This document shows, one piece after another, positions 59,249 through 64,000 of a stretch of 64,000 nt of DNA. The number at the start of each line of letters is the position of its first letter. Positions within the stretch are counted from its first letter, which is position 1. This DNA comes from Bog-473 sp963704355 (GTDB lineage: Bacteria > Actinomycetota > Acidimicrobiia > Acidimicrobiales > RAAP-2), in NCBI GenBank assembly GCA_963704355.1, contig OY969891.1, forward strand, positions 3,534,001 through 3,598,000, read 5' to 3'. Both the position numbers and the translations under genes were made by a program. Under the pieces are notes generated by a model that saw only the letters and a program-made list of their open reading frames with translations, had not been told where the DNA came from and did no database searches.

Positions 59249-60751
59249 GTGACGTCCGCCGGCGGGGACGCGGCGTTGTTCCTGCCCCCCTGCGCCGGGC
59301 CGGTCGTCGACGCGGACGGCCACGTGGTGGAGCTGCTCTCGGCGTGGACCGAGCTGCCCGACGCGCACCGGCCGCGCCTCACGGCCGACGCGGGCGGCTA
59401 CGAGCACGTGGTGGTCGGCGACACCGAGATCCTGGCCGTGCCCCTCGGCAACCTCGCCCGACCCGGGTCGACCTTCGACGACCCGTCGACGTTCCGCCCG
59501 CTGGCCGAAGCGCTCCCCGGCGGCTCCGACCCGGTCGTGCGCCTCGTCGACATGGATTCCGAGGGCATCGACCAGGCGGTGCTCTACCCGACCATCGGGT
59601 TGTACTTTTCCGTCGTCGAGGATCCCGGCACGGCCATCGGGCTGGCCGTCGCCTACAACGACTGGCTCGCGGGCTACTGCGCCGCCGACAGGGCCCGCCT
59701 CTTCGGCGCGGCCATGCTGCCGCTGCAGGACCCGGTCGCGGCGGCGCACGAATTGCGCCGCGCGGTCACCGAGCTCGGCTTCGTCGCCGGCTTCGTCCGC
59801 CCCAACCCGTGCCTCGGCCGCTCGCTGTCCGACCGCGCCTACGACGTCGTCTGGGACGCGGCGGCGGAGCTCGATGTGCCGATCGCCATCCACGAGGGCA
59901 GCTCCGTGATCGTGCCCACGCTCGGGTCGGACCGTCCGTTCAACCCGATGATCCTGCACGCGGTGTCGCACTCGTTCGAACAGATGCTGGCGTGCGCGCA
60001 GCTCATCGCGTTCGGCGTGCTCGAGCGCCACCCGGGCCTGCGGCTCGTGTTCCTCGAGTCCTCCGGCGGCTGGGGGCCGTTCTGGCTGGAGCGCCTCGAC
60101 GAGCAGACGGAGTCGTTCGGCGGCTTCTGCCCCGACCTCAAGCTGCGCCCCTCGGAGTACTTCGCCCGCCAGTGCGCCATCAGCTTCGAGGTGGACGAGC
60201 GCACGCTGCCCGCGCTGGCGCCGTTCGTCGGCGCCGGCCGGATTGTGTGGGGCAGCGACTACCCGCACCACGACGCCACCTTCCCGGGCGCCGTGGACAC
60301 GCTGCGCGCCACCATCGCCCCGCTGCCGCCGGCCACCCAGGCCAAGGTGCTGGGCCTGAATGCCCAGGGCATCTACCGCCTCCCCTCCCGCTACGACGGC
60401 GCGGCGGGCCTCATCGGCGACTACTTCGCGGCCGTCACGGCGCAGGACCCCGACCGGCTGCGCACACTGTTCGCACGCGACGCCACCTTCGACGTCGACG
60501 GCGACCGCCGACGGGGGCGCGACGACATCCTGCGCTACTACACCGAGCGCACCTTCACCTTCCCTGACTTCCGCCCGGCGCCCGGCCCGCTGGAGATCGA
60601 CGGCTCGACGGTGATGGTGGACATCGACGTGCACATCGGCGGCGCGGACTCGAGCGTGCGCGACGTCTTCGAGACCGACGCCGGGCACATCACGTCGCTG
60701 TGCGTGCGCGGCTTCGCCGACGCTCTGCGGGCGACGAGCCGATCCGGCTGA
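59249..60751 (+). CDS. Amidohydrolase-2 fused to NTF2/SnoaL-like domain
   Basis: The 500-residue protein's first 385 residues are an amidohydrolase-2 barrel (VDADGHVVELLSAWTELP with DxH, AYNDWLAGYCAADRARL, PIAIHEGSS, WGSDYPHHDATFPGA). Residues about 390-490 form an NTF2-like cone (LIGDYFAAVTAQDPDRLRTL, FDVDGDRRRGRDDIL, then IDVHIGGADSS). Fusion of the two is uncommon in my experience. It probably binds or processes an intermediate of the same pathway as its neighbour, one base away. The GTG start at 59249 is fixed by this junction. Confidence 0.9.
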   Translation: MTSAGGDAALFLPPCAGPVVDADGHVVELLSAWTELPDAHRPRLTADAGGYEHVVVGDTEILAVPLGNLARPGSTFDDPSTFRPLAEALPGGSDPVVRLVDMDSEGIDQAVLYPTIGLYFSVVEDPGTAIGLAVAYNDWLAGYCAADRARLFGAAMLPLQDPVAAAHELRRAVTELGFVAGFVRPNPCLGRSLSDRAYDVVWDAAAELDVPIAIHEGSSVIVPTLGSDRPFNPMILHAVSHSFEQMLACAQLIAFGVLERHPGLRLVFLESSGGWGPFWLERLDEQTESFGGFCPDLKLRPSEYFARQCAISFEVDERTLPALAPFVGAGRIVWGSDYPHHDATFPGAVDTLRATIAPLPPATQAKVLGLNAQGIYRLPSRYDGAAGLIGDYFAAVTAQDPDRLRTLFARDATFDVDGDRRRGRDDILRYYTERTFTFPDFRPAPGPLEIDGSTVMVDIDVHIGGADSSVRDVFETDAGHITSLCVRGFADALRATSRSG

Positions 60752-61220
60752 TCGGGACCGGCCGACCGTCGTCGGTACGAGCGGGCGGCGATCGATCGGC
60801 GCCACTCGCGCTCGATTCGCCACTGCGGAGGCATCGCAGCCCGACGTACCTCTCACGGGTTCAGTCGATATCACCTACCTCGAGGATCAGAGAGAACCGG
60901 TCCTCGGGACTCGTCGTGCCACCCGCACCCAGCGGGACGACCACGCAGGATACGAATGACGCAGACGAGTCGCCACCCTCTCTGGTGTCATCGTGACTGA
61001 CAGCGAGCGGGTTAATTCCTATACCCCCGACGATCGTGGACAAACCGGACGACTTTTGCATCGTCGTCAGGTATTTCCCCATCATCGGCATGCAACGCGT
61101 TTGCCGAATGTTGCTTTTGGATCGTTCATCAGCCAAATCAAGTGATCATGAATCGTCGAGAATACGTGTTTCGCTGAAATACGTTGCTAGGCAATTTCGT
61201 CGACGATCACCCATTCGGGT
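60752..61220. other. Non-coding, lower-GC gap
   Basis: I see no gene here. Open frames on both strands lack codon bias and starts with ribosome binding sites. Base composition falls visibly from about 60980 rightwards (runs such as CGACTTTTGCATCG and CAAATCAAGTGATC), which marks the transition to the stress locus. Confidence 0.6.
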
Positions 61221-61246
61221 GGTTTTTCCTCCGGTGCAACCGGGTA
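61221..61246 (+). promoter_or_regulatory. SigB/SigF-type promoter
   Basis: GGTTT (61221-61225), a 16-base spacer and GGGTA (61242-61246) match the general-stress sigma consensus known from Bacillus SigB and actinobacterial SigF. It ends 32 bases before the GTG of the DUF6458 gene. The nearby STAS antagonist gene fits this regulon. Confidence 0.65.
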
Positions 61247-61278
61247 GTCCACCGCCCAAGCCGAGGAAAGGGGATCAC

Positions 61279-61530
61279 GTGATTGGGGCTGGTGGACTTG
61301 TAATCAGCATCATTGCGTTTGCCGTTGGGGCCGTTCTCGATTGGGCGGTGACGGCTCCGTACCAACACGGTTTCAACGTCAACAAAGTGGGCTGGATTCT
61401 GATGATCGTCGGCGTAGTCGGCGCCGTGTTGTCGATCATCGTCATGGTGCTGGCAAACACTCGACGTCAGCGAACGATCGTGGACGATGGGCGAGGCAAC
61501 GTCGTTCGGCGGACGGACTCCACCTACTGA
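61279..61530 (+). CDS. DUF6458 membrane protein
   Basis: The 83-residue protein has two membrane helices (LVISIIAFAVGAVLDWAVTA and VGWILMIVGVVGAVLSIIVM) separated by a short polar loop, and a basic tail with TIVDDGRGNVVRRTDS, typical of this actinobacterial family of unknown function. AGGAAAGGGG precedes the GTG at 61279, and a SigB/SigF-type promoter lies upstream. It is probably a stress-induced envelope protein. Confidence 0.85.
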   Translation: MIGAGGLVISIIAFAVGAVLDWAVTAPYQHGFNVNKVGWILMIVGVVGAVLSIIVMVLANTRRQRTIVDDGRGNVVRRTDSTY

Positions 61531-61587
61531 GTCGATCTTCTGCCCTCCCCCTCGAGCAGTTCCAGACATCGTCAATAAGGAGTAGTT

Positions 61588-61752
61588 GTGTTACTGATTC
61601 TCGCGCTGTTGCTCGTATTGGTCCTCTTTGGCGCCGGATTCGCAGTCCATCTCCTGTGGATCGCGGCCGTCGTACTCCTGGTTCTTTGGCTCATAGGATT
61701 TGCCGTTGGCCGAGGGGAGAACGCCGGCACGCATCGTTTTTATCGGTGGTAG
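61588..61752 (+). CDS. Small hydrophobic membrane protein
   Basis: The 54-residue protein begins MLLILALLLVLVLFGAGFAV and has a second helix (WIAAVVLLVLWLIGFAVG) and a tail ending FYRW. AAGGAG lies 6 bases before the GTG. Similar very small hydrophobic proteins with a basic-aromatic tail are common in actinobacteria and often stress-linked. It follows the DUF6458 gene by 57 bases. Confidence 0.8.
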   Translation: MLLILALLLVLVLFGAGFAVHLLWIAAVVLLVLWLIGFAVGRGENAGTHRFYRW

Positions 61753-61846
61753 AAGTCACGCCGACCCAATGGCGGACGTCATAACAGCCAAGCCGACCCC
61801 ACGTTCGGTTCGGTCACCGATCCCCTCCCCTCCCCGCCCCGTGGCG

Positions 61847-62509
61847 TCAGGAGACGTCGAGTTCGTCTCGGTTGGGATTGGCGATGATTTCCCCGAGAAT
61901 GCGCTGTCCGGCCAAGGAGGCGGCTTGCGCACGGTTTCGAATCCCAAGCTTGGCGTACAGGCCTCGCAGTTGAGTCTTGATCGTGTTCTCGCTGACGTAA
62001 AGGGTGCTCGCGAGTTCGCGGTTGGTCATTCCGGTCGGCAGCAACGAGAGAAGTTCGCTCTCGCGTCCGGTGAGGTGGATGTCACGCCCCGGCCATTGCA
62101 GCGCTTCATCGATTTGGATCTTGTGAGCCCTTCGCGTGATGACGACGCGGTCGCCATTCGCAGCAGCTTTGATCCCGTCAGTGATCTGTAGTCGTGGTGC
62201 GGCCTTCGAAATGAACCCTTGAGCTCCGGCGCGCATTGCTCGGCGAACCATCTGCGGTTGATCGGAGAAACTGAAGACGACAATTGCTCCGTTGCTGGAG
62301 TCGGCGCCCAGACCGCGCACTCTTTCGATGATGCCCCCGAACTGTCCATAGGTATCGAACAGCGTGACATCGACCCCTCGTCTCGGACCTTTCCCGACGT
62401 CCATCTCGATGACTCGGATCTCGGGCTCGCTGAACCGGAGTAGGGCGCGAAGCCCTTCGAGGACGATCATGTAGTCATTGACGAGTGCCACCCGGATCGA
62501 TTTCGGCAC
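61847..62509 (-). CDS. NarL/FixJ-type response regulator
   Basis: The 220-residue protein has a receiver domain (about 5-120: IRVALVNDYMIVLEGLRALL, phospho-acceptor Asp in VTLFDTYGQFGG, Lys in GFISKAAPRL) and a LuxR helix-turn-helix (145-205: LTGRESELLSLLPTGMTNRE, then SENTIKTQLRGLYAKLGI). The first acidic pair reads ND rather than DD, so phosphorylation may be atypical. No histidine kinase gene is next to it. It is divergent from the STAS gene. Confidence 0.93.
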   Translation of the reverse strand: MPKSIRVALVNDYMIVLEGLRALLRFSEPEIRVIEMDVGKGPRRGVDVTLFDTYGQFGGIIERVRGLGADSSNGAIVVFSFSDQPQMVRRAMRAGAQGFISKAAPRLQITDGIKAAANGDRVVITRRAHKIQIDEALQWPGRDIHLTGRESELLSLLPTGMTNRELASTLYVSENTIKTQLRGLYAKLGIRNRAQAASLAGQRILGEIIANPNRDELDVS

Positions 62510-62622
62510 GGCTTTACTCTAGGAGCGAACAATGGTGCCGGCTCCGACAATCACTCGATCGGGTGATTGATGAAGGATGCGGCTTCAACCACGATGGGGC
62601 GGCAGGTATCAAGCGTGGAGGT

Positions 62623-62976
62623 ATGCGATTGCTGGAGCCTTTTGCCGTTGATTCGTACGATTTCGATGGTGGCCGAGTGATCGCGCCTCGGGGAGAGCTG
62701 GACGCATCGTCCCGTCCGGTGCTCGCCGGACACTTGAGCGCGCCTCATGGGTCGCTCATCGTCGTCGACCTTGCCCAGCTGACATTCCTTGACTCTTCCG
62801 GGCTGGGCGCCCTTCACGAAGCACGTCGAAAGGCGATCGAGGACGGGGGGAACCTCGTCGTCTGTAATCCCGTTCCAATGGTCCGACGCGTGTTCGAGAT
62901 CACGGGCCTCGATACCTGGATCACGGATTGGGATTCCGGTTGGTGGAGCGGTTCAACCATGGAACCCGCACCATAA
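62623..62976 (+). CDS. STAS-domain anti-sigma factor antagonist
   Basis: The 117-residue SpoIIAA/RsbV-like protein has the phosphorylation-site region LTFLDSSGLGALHEARRKA and the ordered strands VIAPRGELDASSRPVL and LVVCNPVPMVRRVFEITGLD. Unphosphorylated antagonists bind anti-sigma kinases and free a SigB/SigF-type factor. GGAGGT directly abuts the ATG, so the in-frame TTG at 62629 (6 bases away) may be the real start. No anti-sigma kinase gene is nearby in the window. Confidence 0.9.
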   Translation: MRLLEPFAVDSYDFDGGRVIAPRGELDASSRPVLAGHLSAPHGSLIVVDLAQLTFLDSSGLGALHEARRKAIEDGGNLVVCNPVPMVRRVFEITGLDTWITDWDSGWWSGSTMEPAP

Positions 62977-63032
62977 AGACGTTCGTCGGAAGATCTCCAG
63001 CCTGTGGGGCGATCTTGAGCGACGGTCGGCTC

Positions 63033-64000
63033 TCAGGCGATAGGCGGGGGTTGTGGCTGCGGGCCGCGCAGGAGGCGGCCGGGCCGCTCCCCCGTCGCCT
63101 CGTCGTGCTGGCGCACCACCGTGCCCGACTTCACCGTCGCCACGTAGCCGCGGGCGCGCTGGACGAGCCGCTTGCCCGACGCCGGCAGGTCGTAGACCAT
63201 CTCGGGCGGCTCGAGGGCCACGGCCTCGTGATCGATCACGTTCAGGTCGGCCAGGTAGCCGGGCGCCAGCAACCCGCGGTCGCGGAAGCCGTAGAGCTCG
63301 GCCGTGCGGCGGGACTGCAGGTGCACGACCGTCTCCACGGGGAGCTTTTCTCCCCGGCTGCGGTCACGCGACCAGTGGGCCAGCATGAAGGTCGGCAGGC
63401 TGGCATCGCACAGCACGCCGCAATGGGCGCCGCCGTCGCCCAACCCGAGGACGGTGGCCGGGTGGACGAGCATCTCGCGCACGGCGTCGAGGTTGCACCC
63501 CGAGTAATCGAGCAGCGGCAGGTACAGCAGCTCGCGCCCGTCGCGCTGGAGCATGAGGTCGTAGAGGACCTCGTCGGTGGTGCGACCCTGCGCCGCCGCC
63601 AACGCCGTCACGCTGCGCTCGGGCGGCGGCTCGTAGTCGGGAGGGTCGCCCAGCGGGAACAGCTTGTGCAGGCTGCCCCGTAGCAGCTGGACGAAGCCGC
63701 CGGGTTGGGGCTCCTCAGCGAGGATGGCGGCGCGCACCTCGGGGGTGCGCAAGCGGGCGGCCCGTTCCGCCAGCGGCAGGTCGGCGATGGCCTGATAGGC
63801 CCGGTGGTGCGCGAAGGGGTGCGTGACCGACTGGAAGCCGACCATGAGCGAGGTCGGCTTGCCGGCGACCTGCGGAACCAGCCAGGCGCCGCGCCGGTTG
63901 GCCGCCACCCCGCGGTCGATCCACTCGCGCCACAGCTCGGGGTTGAAGTCGGCCTGCAGCACCTGGTAGGTGACGGGCACACCGGCCCGGACCGAGATCT
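63033..64000 (-). CDS. N-acyl-D-amino-acid deacylase-like amidohydrolase (5' part beyond window)
   Basis: The last 322 residues of an amidohydrolase of the D-aminoacylase group are present; the metal HxH lies outside. Visible are VTYQVLQADFNPELWREWID, LGDPPDYEPPPERSVTALAA, GLGDGGAHCGVLCDASLPTF (catalytic Asp) and ADLNVIDHEAVALEPPEMVY. It aligns through its length with the gene at 24899-26623 (DPPDYEP, SDGGAHTG-like, HWSRDRSRG). It is convergent with the STAS gene, with 56 bases between. Confidence 0.92.
   Translation of the reverse strand, partial: ISVRAGVPVTYQVLQADFNPELWREWIDRGVAANRRGAWLVPQVAGKPTSLMVGFQSVTHPFAHHRAYQAIADLPLAERAARLRTPEVRAAILAEEPQPGGFVQLLRGSLHKLFPLGDPPDYEPPPERSVTALAAAQGRTTDEVLYDLMLQRDGRELLYLPLLDYSGCNLDAVREMLVHPATVLGLGDGGAHCGVLCDASLPTFMLAHWSRDRSRGEKLPVETVVHLQSRRTAELYGFRDRGLLAPGYLADLNVIDHEAVALEPPEMVYDLPASGKRLVQRARGYVATVKSGTVVRQHDEATGERPGRLLRGPQPQPPPIA

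Noticed and set aside
56479..59382. Upstream extension of the deacylase frame through ALDH and an amidohydrolase
   Set aside because: It lies in the wrong frame of ALDH and antisense to the amidohydrolase. The real start overlaps the ALDH stop at 56478.

Overview
The window is 64 kb of GC-rich DNA with frequent GTG starts, many 4-base start/stop overlaps, and several genes without a ribosome binding site whose start lies 6-7 bases after a TAnnnT box, which suggests leaderless mRNAs. The gene content (mycothiol-type DinB enzyme, DUF5679, SHOCT proteins, trigger factor-ClpP-ClpX and mreBCD loci, many amidohydrolases) points to an actinobacterium. A member of Acidimicrobiia is my best guess, inferred from gene content only. 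I saw no rRNA, transposase, phage structural gene or CRISPR array. Three tRNA genes are present: Pro-TGG, Arg-TCT and His-GTG.

Layout. 1-5.3 kb: a minus-strand overlapping operon (copper amine oxidase, DtxR-type regulator, amidohydrolase cut by the left edge) faces a plus-strand set (purine nucleoside phosphorylase, VOC protein, PhyH-type dioxygenase). 5.35-6.5 kb: a secreted G1-peptidase-like protein sits between two copies of a 39-base repeat, one of which runs into an 11-copy 8-base tandem array. 6.5-21.5 kb: a long minus-strand housekeeping block, in transcription order tig, clpP, clpX, folC, ndk, mreB, mreC, mreD, mrdA, radical SAM protein, DUF2344 protein, rng, rplU, rpmA. 21.5-31.7 kb: a secreted phosphoesterase with Cys-pair repeats, a mycothiol-type DinB protein, DUF5679, a D-aminoacylase-like amidohydrolase, an alpha/beta hydrolase-cyclase fusion, SHOCT and DUF6325 proteins, a D,D-carboxypeptidase homologue lacking its catalytic residues, and DUF1801. 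31.8-38 kb: an RCC1-repeat lipoprotein, a large ATPase-LuxR regulator, and a four-gene operon of a small cytoplasmic protein plus three exported proteins, with two direct CTGAGTAG repeats in front. This is the best candidate for a little-described system. 38-45.2 kb: the tRNAs, an orphan ParA set, an MFS exporter with LOG, a Tat-exported phospholipase C and an FkbM methyltransferase. 45.2-50.5 kb: SDR, alcohol dehydrogenase, FGGY kinase, 2-hydroxyacid dehydrogenase and peptidase E, with a perfect 14-base palindrome between the divergent kinase and dehydrogenase. 50.7-54.6 kb: UspA, a metallo-beta-lactamase-fold hydrolase, a secreted hydrolase fused to a neocarzinostatin-like domain, and a quinone-oxidoreductase-like enzyme. 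54.7-60.8 kb: a catabolic cluster (D-aminoacylase-like, aldehyde dehydrogenase, two amidohydrolase-2 proteins). 61-63 kb: a lower-GC stress locus with a SigB/SigF-type promoter, two small membrane proteins, a NarL-type response regulator and a STAS protein. 63-64 kb: another D-aminoacylase-like gene cut by the right edge.

Three genes (mreB, the hydrolase-cyclase fusion, the RCC1 lipoprotein) are each broken by one base in or beside a short G/C run. Because mreB is normally indispensable in rod-shaped cells and its protein is otherwise perfect, I suspect assembly errors, although genuine mutations cannot be excluded from the sequence alone.
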